A DNA stretch of 13,159 nt from Alphaproteobacteria bacterium (GCA_014239005.1 JABAAA010000001.1:1-13159), one strand, 5' to 3'. Counted from the first letter of the stretch, positions 1 to 9,274 are shown. Numbers and translations are program-made. The notes: a model not told the origin generated them from the sequence alone.

Positions 1-1927
<1,927 letters not shown>

Positions 1928-1935
<8 letters not shown>

Positions 1936-3355
1936 GGCTTTGCAAAGCCTTCTCGCCGCGAACGCGGGAGGGGTTTTGCTGTTGCTGGTCTTCGTGCTGT
2001 TGGCGCTGCGCGTGCCGATCGGGGTTGCGTTGGGGTTGCCAAGCCTTGTCGTGATCTTTGTCGTCACCGATAGCGTCTCGGGGTTGGCGACGGCGGTGGT
2101 GGGAGCGATGAACGACAAATTTTTGCTGACGGCGATTCCGTTCTTCATTCTCTCCAGCGTTTTTTTGGCGGGCGGCGGTGTTGCCGAGCGGATCGTGCGC
2201 TTCGCCGTGTCTGCGGTGGGTCATCTTCGCGGCGGTCTTGCGAGCGCGGGCGTGTTCGCCTGCATGCTTTTCGCCGCGCTTTCGGGCTCGTCTCCTGCGA
2301 CGGTGGCAGCGATCGGACCGATGGCGCTGAAGGGCATGGAACGTGCGCGTTATCCGAAGCGTCTTGCCGTGGGAGTGATCTCGACGGCAGGAACGCTGGG
2401 CATCCTGATTCCGCCATCGATCGTGATGGTCGTCTATGCAGCGGCGACGAACGAATCGGTGGGCAGACTGTTCCTCGCCGGCATCGTGCCGGGACTGATA
2501 GCAGGAATTTTGCTGATGCTGGGCGTACGCGTTGCGGTACGCAACCTGCGCATCCAGCCCTCTGCCAAGGCGGGCTGGCGAGTTGTTCTCGACAACGCAG
2601 GCACGGCGGCGTTCGGGTTGTTGCTGATCGTGCTGATTTTGACGGGGATCTACGCCGGGTGGTTTACGCCGACCGAAGCCGCCGCCTTTGCTGCTGTCTA
2701 TGGGTTTGTCGTTGCCAGCTGCGTGTATCGCGGGATGGGCTTTCTGCGCGGCGTGCCTTGGCGAAGGGGAGGCGAATCTCTTTCTCGTGCGGGTTTGCGC
2801 GCCTTTTGGCAAGTGCCTTTCGCTGCCACTTGCGGCTGGGTTCACCGTGATTCGCGGCAAGCTTTGATCGAGGCGGTGCGCGTCTCGTTGATGCTGATGT
2901 TCATCATTTTCAACGCGCTGATGTTCAGTCATGTTCTGACGGAGTTGCAGCTGCCGCAGCGTTTGGCGGAGGGGATCGTTGCAACCTCGATGCCGCCGTG
3001 GCTTTTCTTGCTGTGCGTCAACGCGCTGCTGCTGATCGGCGGACAATTCATGGAGCCGAGCGGTCTTTTGCTGATCGTCGCCCCGATTGTCCACCCCATC
3101 GCCTTGAGCTTGGGGATCGATCCGATTCATTTGGGGATCGTGATGGTCGTGAATATGGAAATCGGCATGATCACGCCGCCGGTGGGACTGAACCTTTTTG
3201 TCGCCTCCAGCATCGCCTCCATGTCGTTGCTGGCGGTGGTGCGCGCCGTGTTGCCGTGGATGCTGTGGTTGCTGGGCTTTCTGCTGGTGGTGACCTACCT
3301 GCCGTTCCTGTCGACGATGCTGCCGGATGCGCTCTACGGCGTAGCGGTGCGATGA
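1928..3355 (+). CDS. dctM: TRAP transporter large permease subunit, DctM family
   Basis: The large, substrate-translocating subunit of the TRAP transporter, 475 residues, almost entirely hydrophobic helices. Family hallmarks: ALRVPIGVALGLPS at 26-39, FAALSGSSPATVAAIGP at 115-131, GTLGILIPPSIVMVVYA at 155-171, FTPTEAAA at 246-253, GGQFMEPSGLLLIVAPI at 371-387 and MEIGMITPPVGLNLFV at 410-425. The last two are typical of the C4-dicarboxylate branch. Most DctM proteins have about 425-440 residues; the extra length here is a mostly hydrophilic loop at about 268-312, rich in Arg and Trp, before the seventh or eighth helix. The ATG at 1928 overlaps the end of dctQ by 8 bases and has no Shine-Dalgarno sequence, so translation is probably coupled. 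Codons lean to G and T in the third position, unlike dctP. Confidence 0.93.
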
Positions 3356-3499
3356 TCGCAGATCAAAATCTGATATTGGGCTGCTTAGATGCGATGGAGT
3401 GACGAGGAGCGGCGAGGGAGTGGCGACGCTTTCGACCTTTCTTGAGAGGTTGTTGCAAAAGGATGCCCCTGCTCATGATTTCATGCTAGGTTGTGGTTA

Positions 3500-4195
3500 A
3501 TGGAGATCGGCATCTTACAGACAGGGCAGTCCCCGCTCGTGTTACGACAAGAGCATGGCGACTTCGTCGACATGTTCCAAGACTTGTTCCGCCCGCAAGC
3601 TTTCACCTTCCGCCGCTACGCGGTGTGCGAGATGGAGTTTCCGACCCGCGTCAGCGACGCCGACGGGTGGCTTGTGACGGGTTCGAAGTGCGGTGTCTAC
3701 GAGGATCACGCTTGGATTCCGCCTTTGGAAGAGTTTTTGCGCAACGCCTATCGAGCAGGGGTGCGCGTTGTCGGGATCTGTTTTGGACATCAGATTTTTG
3801 CGCAAGCGATGGGCGGCAAGGTAGAAAAGTTTCAGGGGGGATGGCAAGTGGGCATGAAGAGCTACGACTTCACCGAGCTGCGCACGAGCAATCTGACGCA
3901 GAACAACTGCGTGCCGGCGTGGCATCAAGACCAAATCGTCTCGAAACCCGATCGAGCCAAAATTTTGGGACACTCCCCACACTGCCAGTACGCGGTGCTG
4001 GGCTACGAAGACCGCGCGCTTACTTTCCAGCCGCACCCCGAGTTCACGAAGCCCTTCATGAAAGACTTGATCACGCTTCGCAAAGACATCTTGGACGCAG
4101 CCCTGATCGAACAGGCGCAAGAAAGCTTGACGCACCACAACGACGGGCTCGCCGTCGCCCAACACATCGCCGCCTTCTACCGCCAAGCGCTTTAA
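3500..4195 (+). CDS. Class I glutamine amidotransferase (GATase1-like)
   Basis: A stand-alone class I glutamine amidotransferase domain of 231 residues, predicted cytoplasmic. The nucleophile elbow reads GICFGHQIFAQAMGG at 92-106 with catalytic Cys94; the other two triad members are His179 and Glu181 in QPHPEF at 177-182. TGSKCGVYEDHAWIPPLEEF at 60-79 is characteristic of the GMP-synthase-like GATase group (COG0518) that occurs as a free-standing protein in many alphaproteobacteria. These enzymes hydrolyse glutamine or a gamma-glutamyl amide; the true substrate is unknown. Its place directly before a polyamine-type ABC operon makes a role in gamma-glutamyl-amine breakdown possible, as for PuuD, but that is inference; the sequence is not of the PuuD subfamily. 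The start at 3500 is the first ATG in frame; TTG at 3491 is less likely, and no clear Shine-Dalgarno sequence precedes either. Confidence 0.85.
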   Translation: MEIGILQTGQSPLVLRQEHGDFVDMFQDLFRPQAFTFRRYAVCEMEFPTRVSDADGWLVTGSKCGVYEDHAWIPPLEEFLRNAYRAGVRVVGICFGHQIFAQAMGGKVEKFQGGWQVGMKSYDFTELRTSNLTQNNCVPAWHQDQIVSKPDRAKILGHSPHCQYAVLGYEDRALTFQPHPEFTKPFMKDLITLRKDILDAALIEQAQESLTHHNDGLAVAQHIAAFYRQAL

Positions 4196-4277
4196 CTAAA
4201 GCCCTTTAACCCAAGCCCGATACAGCTCCATCACCGAGATTCCTCAAGCAATGCGCGAAGGTGTTTTTTTGTCGTTG

Positions 4278-4292
4278 AGGCTTGCCAAGCCT
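4278..4292 (+). promoter_or_regulatory. Palindrome before potA, candidate operator
   Basis: AGGCTT-GCC-AAGCCT is a perfect 6-base inverted repeat with a 3-base centre, 24 bases before the potA start. A very similar palindrome lies at the end of potA (5417-5432). No T run follows, so it is not a terminator. It overlaps a weak promoter-like pair, TTGAGG at 4275 and ATTCGT at 4298. The role is inferred only. Confidence 0.25.
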
Positions 4293-4316
4293 TTCCGATT
4301 CGTCTAGGCTTCGGTC

Positions 4317-5438
4317 ATGTCCTCTCCGTCTCCCCATTTCGTCTCCTTCGAGCATGTGCAGAAATCGTACGACGGGGAGACACTTGTCGTCGAAGATTTC
4401 GATCTGGCGATCGAACGTGGCGAGTTTCTGACCCTTTTAGGTCCCTCCGGTTCCGGCAAGACGACCTGCCTGTTGATGCTTGCCGGCTTCGAAACTCCCA
4501 GCGCAGGGCAGATTCGCCTTGACGGCAAGGTGCTGGACAACATTCCACCGCATCAACGCGACATCGGACTTGTTTTCCAAAACTACGCGCTGTTCCCCCA
4601 CATGACTGTCGCCGAAAACCTCGCCTTCCCGCTGAAAGTGCGCAAGCTCGACAAGGCTACCATTGCACAAAAGGTTGGCGACGCGCTCGCCATGGTGCGC
4701 TTGCAAGGCTTTGAACATCGCAGACCGGGACAGCTTTCAGGCGGACAGCAGCAACGCGTCGCGGTGGCGCGTGCGCTGATCTTCGATCCCAAGATTCTTC
4801 TGATGGACGAACCCCTTTCGGCGCTCGACAAGAACCTGCGCGACCAAATGCAGATCGAAATTCGCGAGTTGCATCGCACACTCGGCATCACCGTCGTCTA
4901 TGTGACGCACGACCAGTCAGAAGCCATGACGATGTCGTCGCGCATCGTCGTGTTCGACGAGGGGACTGTCCAACAGGTTGCCGTGCCGAGCGAGCTCTAC
5001 GAAAAACCCCAAAACGCCTTCGTTGCCCAGTTCGTCGGCGAGAACAACTGTTTGCAAGGAACCGTCGAAAGGACGCAAGGCAAGACCTGCTCCGTGCGCC
5101 TCACTTCAGGGGAAAACATCGAGGCTGAAAATGTGGACAACAACGCGAAAGGCAAACATGTTTTGGTCTCGTTGCGTCCCGAACGCGTGCGCTTGGCAGC
5201 CAACAGCGCCGATCTGAAGCACTGCCAGAACAAGGTTCAAGGAAAGCTCCAAGAGAAGATTTTCCTAGGAGATCACATGCGCGCCAGGTTTTTTGCTTGC
5301 GACAAAGAAGGCTTTGTTGTAAACCTTCCCAACAAAGAGGGTATCGAGCATGTCAAAGTTGCGAAAGAAGGACAGGACATGGCGATAGGCTGGAGGACCG
5401 AAGATTGTCGGGCATTGGGCTTGCCAAAGCCCGCTTGA
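4317..5438 (+). CDS. potA: Polyamine-type ABC transporter ATP-binding protein (PotA-like)
   Basis: The ATPase that powers the importer encoded by the next three genes, 373 residues, acting at the inner face of the membrane. Order of motifs: Walker A GPSGSGKTT at 42-50, Q-loop Gln88 in VFQNYALFPHMTV, signature LSGGQQQR at 140-147, Walker B LLMDEP at 161-166, D-loop SALD at 168-171, and the switch His198 in VTHDQ. The C-terminal part from about 235 to 365 is the TOBE-type regulatory domain of the PotA/MalK group, with VSLRPERVRL marking its conserved core. The length is normal for PotA. The start at 4317 is the first ATG; its ribosome binding site is poor. It lies 121 bases after the amidotransferase, so it may start a new transcript. 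The exact substrate (putrescine, spermidine or another cation) cannot be read from the ATPase. Confidence 0.92.
   Translation: MSSPSPHFVSFEHVQKSYDGETLVVEDFDLAIERGEFLTLLGPSGSGKTTCLLMLAGFETPSAGQIRLDGKVLDNIPPHQRDIGLVFQNYALFPHMTVAENLAFPLKVRKLDKATIAQKVGDALAMVRLQGFEHRRPGQLSGGQQQRVAVARALIFDPKILLMDEPLSALDKNLRDQMQIEIRELHRTLGITVVYVTHDQSEAMTMSSRIVVFDEGTVQQVAVPSELYEKPQNAFVAQFVGENNCLQGTVERTQGKTCSVRLTSGENIEAENVDNNAKGKHVLVSLRPERVRLAANSADLKHCQNKVQGKLQEKIFLGDHMRARFFACDKEGFVVNLPNKEGIEHVKVAKEGQDMAIGWRTEDCRALGLPKPA
5417..5432 (+). promoter_or_regulatory. Palindrome at the end of potA, candidate operator
   Basis: GGGCTT-GCCA-AAGCCC, a perfect 6-base inverted repeat with a 4-base centre, lies in the last codons of potA, just before TTGACG at 5435. 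It resembles the palindrome at 4278-4292 closely. It has no T run after it, so a terminator is unlikely. It may mark a control site for potD, but it also simply encodes Gly-Leu-Pro-Lys-Pro, so chance is quite possible. Confidence 0.2.
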
Positions 5439-5528
5439 CGGTTCTGTTCGTGCCTCTATTCGTGCCTATGGTCTGCTGTAAATTATCCTCATTTTGTAGA
5501 AGAAACCACTTTACCATCACTATCAATC

Positions 5529-5535
5529 AAGGAGA
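5529..5535 (+). promoter_or_regulatory. Ribosome binding site of potD
   Basis: AAGGAGA, 7 bases before the ATG at 5543, is the strongest Shine-Dalgarno sequence in the pot operon. It fixes the potD start at 5543 directly before a lipoprotein signal; the frame stays open upstream to about 5297, inside potA, but that extension would hide the signal. Confidence 0.8.
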
Positions 5536-5542
5536 AAATCCT

Positions 5543-6661
5543 ATGTCACGCAACCTTTTTGTAGCTCTCGCCGCCGTTCTAGCCTTGGGCTTGAGCGCTT
5601 GCAAAGACGACAAAGCCAGCATGGAAGCGAAGCCTGCCGAGCTCGTGGTCGTCTCTTGGGGCGGCGCCTACTCGGCGAGCCAGCAGAGTGCCTACCATAC
5701 TCCCTACATGGAGAAATATCCGCAAGTGACGATCGTCAACGACGACTCGTCGAACGAAGCCGTGCCGAAGCTGCGCGCGATGAACGAAGCGGGCAATGTC
5801 ACTTGGGACCTTGTCGATGTTGTCGCTGCCGATGCGATTCGCGCCTGCGACGACGGACTGGCCTTGGAGATCGATGTCGACGACACTTTAGCCAAAGCGC
5901 CCGACGGCACGAAAGCCAGCGCCGACTTCGGCGATTTGCTGGTCTCACCGTGTTTCATCCCGCAGATCGTCTATTCGACGACCTTCGGCTATCGCACCGA
6001 TCTGGTGAAAGAACCCATGACCGATCTGTGTGATATCTTCGACTTGGCGAGGTTTCCCGGCAAACGTTCGTTGGAAAAACAACCGATCAACAACTTGGAA
6101 TGGGCGCTCCTGTGCGACGGCGTCGATGCTGACGACATCTACAATGTTCTGGGAACGAAAGAAGGTGTCGAGCGCGCCTTGAAAAAGTTGGATACGATCA
6201 AATCAGAAATCATCTGGTGGTCGAAAGGTGCGGAAACGCCGCAACGTTTGGCGGACGGCGAGGTTGTCGCGGGCTCCACCTACAACGGAAGGCTGTTCTC
6301 GCTGATCGAAGAGAAGAAGCAACCCGTCGCCATGCTATGGGACTGGCAGATCTTCGACCTCGACGGCTGGATCGTTCCGAAAGGCATCTCCGACGAGCAG
6401 CTGGAGGCGGTTAAGCACTACTTGTACTTTGCCACCGACACACAGCGCCTTGCCGATCAGGCGAAGTACATCTCCTACGGTCCTGCGCGATCCTCTTCGG
6501 CACCCTTGGTCGGAAAGCATGCAGATCTGGGCATCGATATGGCGCCCCACATGCCGACCGATCCGAACAACGCGAAGAATGTGTTGCTCTTCAACTTCGA
6601 TTTTTGGGGTGACAAGCGCGACGAAATCGACGAACAGTTCCAAGCATGGCTCTCTAGGTAG
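5543..6661 (+). CDS. potD: Polyamine-type ABC transporter substrate-binding lipoprotein (PotD-like)
   Basis: The binding protein of the importer, 372 residues, of the family 1 solute-binding group to which PotD and PotF belong (COG0687). A lipoprotein signal is plain: hydrophobic residues 5-17 and the lipobox LSAC at 17-20, so Cys20 should be lipidated and the protein anchored on the periplasmic side of the inner membrane. Family features are VVSWGGAYSASQQSAYHTPY at 36-55, WDLVDVVAAD at 88-97, FPGKRSLEK at 171-179, and GSTYNGRLFSLIEE at 244-257 lining the ligand cleft. Asp and Glu are abundant, as expected for binding a cationic ligand, but whether this is putrescine, spermidine or something else is open. 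It begins 104 bases after potA and is followed by a strong terminator. Codons end mostly in C, as in dctP. Confidence 0.88.
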   Translation: MSRNLFVALAAVLALGLSACKDDKASMEAKPAELVVVSWGGAYSASQQSAYHTPYMEKYPQVTIVNDDSSNEAVPKLRAMNEAGNVTWDLVDVVAADAIRACDDGLALEIDVDDTLAKAPDGTKASADFGDLLVSPCFIPQIVYSTTFGYRTDLVKEPMTDLCDIFDLARFPGKRSLEKQPINNLEWALLCDGVDADDIYNVLGTKEGVERALKKLDTIKSEIIWWSKGAETPQRLADGEVVAGSTYNGRLFSLIEEKKQPVAMLWDWQIFDLDGWIVPKGISDEQLEAVKHYLYFATDTQRLADQAKYISYGPARSSSAPLVGKHADLGIDMAPHMPTDPNNAKNVLLFNFDFWGDKRDEIDEQFQAWLSR

Positions 6662-6688
6662 AGACCCGTAAGCTTGGCTGTTGAACGT

Positions 6689-6753
6689 ACGCCCTCGCCG
6701 CACGGCGTAACCTCTCGGGGTTGCGCTAGCGCGGCGGGGGCGTCGTTTTTTTT
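6689..6753 (+). terminator. Strong intrinsic terminator inside the pot operon, after potD
   Basis: The outer stem pairs ACGCCCTCGCCGC (6689-6701) with GCGGCGGGGGCGT (6731-6743): 13 pairs with one T-G wobble. Inside it a second stem pairs CGTAACC (6706-6712) with GGTTGCG (6719-6725). Eight T residues follow at 6746-6753, two bases after the stem. The run of T is on the plus strand only, so it acts on transcripts coming from potD. It leaves potB and potC to be read by partial read-through or by an unseen promoter. Confidence 0.9.
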
Positions 6754-6835
6754 GTCGCAACCGAACCCAACAATCGCCACACAACAGAGCCTCCCTCAGA
6801 GCCTCCCATAACCCCCATAGCCCCCTCGGGATTCT

Positions 6836-8119
6836 ATGTCCTCCACCACCACTTTTCAATTGCTGACCGCCGACGGGCGCGCGCTGAAGGCGGTGCTGAA
6901 GAAGCACAAGGCGCGACGAAAGCGCAAGGCGTTCTTGTTGGTGACACCGCTGTTGGCGTTTGTCATCGTCGGATTTTGCCTTCCGATTTTGGACATGCTA
7001 CGGCGTTCGACGAACAACCACATTGTCGAAAAGACCCTGCCTCGCACGGTTCTCGCCTTGAAAGAATGGGATGCCGGCGGCACGACGTTGCCAAACGAGC
7101 CGGCTTTCGCGTCCTTGGCGCAAGATTTGGTGATAGCACAACATCATCGCCGAGCGACGCAGTTGGGACAAAGGCTCAACTACGAGTTTTCGGGACTGGC
7201 GAGCCTGTTTCGCCGTAGCGGTCGTCACATGGAGGAATTGGTGAATGAAGTTCGCTCGACGCGGGGTTCTTACAAGGAGACTTTGATCGCCTTCGACGCG
7301 CGGTGGGGCGAGACGGATTCGTGGCGTGTGTTGAAACGTTTTTCCGATACGCTTGTTGCCGACTACTACTGGGCGGCGCTGGACATGCGACGCGACTTGC
7401 GATCGAACGAGGTTTCCCTTCGTCCTTCGAAGGAGCGCATTTATCTGCGGCTTTTCGGACGTACGGTGGTGATCAGTTTGGGGATCACGCTAGCGACCTT
7501 GTTGCTGGGCTTTCCGCTGGCGCTGTGGATTGCACGCTTGCCTTCCGGTCAAGGCAACCTTCTTTTGGTGATGGTGCTGTTGCCCTTTTGGACTTCCTTG
7601 TTGGTACGCACCACCTCGTGGATCGTCTTGTTGCAACAGCAGGGTGTGATCAACGATCTGCTGGTCGCGGTCGGCATCCTCTCGGAGGAGGGGCGTCTGC
7701 GCATGATCTACAACACGACGGGCACTGTCATTGCCATGACTCACATTCTTTTGCCCTTCATGGTCTTGCCGCTGTACAGCGTGATGAAGACGATTTCCCC
7801 TTCGTACATGCGTGCTGCCGTCTCTTTGGGGGCGCATCCCATTTCTGCTTTTTGGAAGGTGTATTTTCCCAGCACCGTCCCTGGCATCGGCGCGGGAGCG
7901 ATCATGGTTTTTATTCTTTCGATTGGCTATTACATCACGCCTGAGTTGGTGGGAGGCAGGACGGGTGTTTTCATCAGCAATCGCATTGCCTATCACATTT
8001 CTTCTTCGTTGAACTGGGGGTTGGCGGCAGCGTTGGGAGTTGCTTTGCTGGGCTTCGTGATTGCCATCTACTGGCTGTACGACAAGATTGTCGGGATCGA
8101 CAACATCCGTCTAGGGTAA
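6836..8119 (+). CDS. potB: Polyamine-type ABC transporter permease (PotB-like, long form)
   Basis: The first of two permeases of the importer, 427 residues. The first membrane helix is at about 32-54, followed by a soluble, probably periplasmic segment of some 150 residues (55-205) rich in charged and aromatic residues, and then the usual cluster of helices from about 207 to 415. The EAA loop that docks on the ATPase is AAVSLGAHPISAFWKVYFPS at 327-346, with the conserved glycine and the following FPSTVPG. E. coli PotB has about 285 residues, so the excess is the inserted segment; such long forms occur in alphaproteobacterial transporters of this type. The start ATG at 6836 has no strong ribosome binding site. 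It lies 174 bases after potD, beyond the terminator, and 20 bases before potC. Codons shift here towards T and G endings. Confidence 0.9.
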   Translation: MSSTTTFQLLTADGRALKAVLKKHKARRKRKAFLLVTPLLAFVIVGFCLPILDMLRRSTNNHIVEKTLPRTVLALKEWDAGGTTLPNEPAFASLAQDLVIAQHHRRATQLGQRLNYEFSGLASLFRRSGRHMEELVNEVRSTRGSYKETLIAFDARWGETDSWRVLKRFSDTLVADYYWAALDMRRDLRSNEVSLRPSKERIYLRLFGRTVVISLGITLATLLLGFPLALWIARLPSGQGNLLLVMVLLPFWTSLLVRTTSWIVLLQQQGVINDLLVAVGILSEEGRLRMIYNTTGTVIAMTHILLPFMVLPLYSVMKTISPSYMRAAVSLGAHPISAFWKVYFPSTVPGIGAGAIMVFILSIGYYITPELVGGRTGVFISNRIAYHISSSLNWGLAAALGVALLGFVIAIYWLYDKIVGIDNIRLG

Positions 8120-8139
8120 TGGTCTAGAGTAGCGAGAAC

Positions 8140-8994
8140 ATGGCTTTTTTTCCTCCCCATCTTTCTTTGATCGAGCGTAGCTGGTATGTGGGGTTTCGAT
8201 TGATCTGTGTTTCGGTGTTGATCTTTTTGCTGGTACCGATTTTGGTGATCGTGCCGCTTTCGTTCAACGCCTTGCCGTATTTCACCTTCACGCCGGAGAT
8301 GCTGGCTTTTGATCCGAAGGGTTATTCGTTGCAGTGGTATCGCGAGTTTTTCACCGATCCGAATTGGCAGGGTGCGGTACGCAATTCTGTGTTCATTGCT
8401 TTGTGTTCCACTTTTATTGCGATGGCGTTGGGGACATTGGCGGCGTTGGGGTTGTCGCATGCGGACATGCCGGCGCGTTCTCTGGTGATGGGGTTGTTGA
8501 TTTCGCCGATGATTGTTCCTCTCATCATTTCTGCGGTCGGCATGTTTTTCTTTTATTCTAGACTTGGGTTGCAGGGGACGCATCTTGCGGTGATTTTGGC
8601 GCATGCTGCGTTGGGGACGCCTTTTGTGGTGATTACGGTGACCGCGACATTGGTCGGTTTTGATTTGACTTTGTTGCGGGCTGCGGCGAGTTTGGGAGCG
8701 ACGCCGACGCGTGCTTTTTTCAAGGTGACCTTGCCGATAATTTTTCCAGGCGTGATGTCGGGAGCGTTGTTTGCGTTTATCACTTCGTTTGACGAGGTTG
8801 TGGTCGTGTTGTTTGTGGGATCGTTTCGTCAGCGCACGATTCCGTGGAAGATGTTTTCAGGGATACGCGAGCATATCAGTCCGACGATTTTGGCGGTGGC
8901 GACATGTTTGATTCTCGTATCGATCTTGTTGTTGGTGTCGTTGGAGTTGTTGCGGAGACGGAGCGAGAGAATGAGAGGAATTAGTAGACATTGA
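8140..8994 (+). CDS. potC: Polyamine-type ABC transporter permease (PotC-like)
   Basis: The second permease, 284 residues, the usual size of PotC. Six membrane helices are predicted: about 20-42, 82-106, 114-138, 145-170, 205-227 and 248-270. The ATPase-contacting EAA loop is AAASLGATPTRAFFKVTLPI at 181-200, followed by IFPGVMSGALFAFITSFDE, the standard PotC/PotI signature. The tail is short and very basic (RRRSERMRG), as expected for the cytoplasmic side. The ATG at 8140 follows the potB stop by 20 bases with only a weak GAG-type ribosome binding site. This gene has the strongest preference in the window for T- and G-ending codons (TTT, GAT, TTG, GGG). Confidence 0.92.
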   Translation: MAFFPPHLSLIERSWYVGFRLICVSVLIFLLVPILVIVPLSFNALPYFTFTPEMLAFDPKGYSLQWYREFFTDPNWQGAVRNSVFIALCSTFIAMALGTLAALGLSHADMPARSLVMGLLISPMIVPLIISAVGMFFFYSRLGLQGTHLAVILAHAALGTPFVVITVTATLVGFDLTLLRAAASLGATPTRAFFKVTLPIIFPGVMSGALFAFITSFDEVVVVLFVGSFRQRTIPWKMFSGIREHISPTILAVATCLILVSILLLVSLELLRRRSERMRGISRH

Positions 8995-9044
8995 CACAAT
9001 ATCCAAAAGTATCTTTTAACGTATCTTCGGGTATTTTATCTTTG

Positions 9045-9114
9045 TTCTCTTGTCTTTATTCTCTTGTCTTTATTTTCTTGTTTTAGTTTTCTTGTTTTAG
9101 TTTTTTGACTTTGT
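9045..9114 (+). repeat. T-rich tandem repeat, 14-base unit, five copies
   Basis: Two identical units TTCTCTTGTCTTTA (9045-9058, 9059-9072) are followed by two identical units of a variant, TTTTCTTGTTTTAG (9073-9086, 9087-9100), and a decayed fifth unit (9101-9114). The pairwise identity suggests stepwise duplication. It lies in the probable 3' untranslated region of potC, before the terminator. No coding role is seen. Confidence 0.85.
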
Positions 9115-9146
9115 TTTTAACCTTCTTTGTAGAGTTTCAGCGTTTC

Positions 9147-9203
9147 TGTTGCGCGAGCGTGTGCTATTAAAAAGCACAAGCGCGAGCGCGACACATCTTT
9201 TTT
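9147..9203 (+). terminator. Hairpin terminator of the pot operon, after potC
   Basis: TGTGCT (9160-9165) pairs with AGCACA (9173-9178) around a 7-base loop. Outward the stem continues across a 2-base bulge (AG, 9179-9180): GCG with CGC, a GA/GA tandem mismatch, GCGC with GCGC, a T-G wobble and TGT with ACA. Six T residues follow at 9198-9203. The direction fits transcripts from potC. The bulge and the GA pair make the stem imperfect, but its GC content is high. Confidence 0.75.
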
Positions 9204-9274
9204 ATAACAAAAAAATCCATCTCTTGTTCGCAGTATCTTGTGTTTCAATCAACATACATAAAATTCATAAGTTC

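Noticed and set aside
3359..3372. Small inverted repeat CAGAT-CAAA-ATCTG after dctM
   Set aside because: Five pairs with no T run; neither a credible terminator nor distinguishable from chance.
4232..4270. Terminator between the amidotransferase gene and potA, because of the seven T residues at 4264-4270
   Set aside because: The sequence before it gives only a short, mismatched stem (CACC with GGTG and little inside), too weak to call.
5417..5440. Terminator at the end of potA
   Set aside because: The 6-base stem is inside the coding region and the following bases are GCTTGACGGTTC, not a T run.
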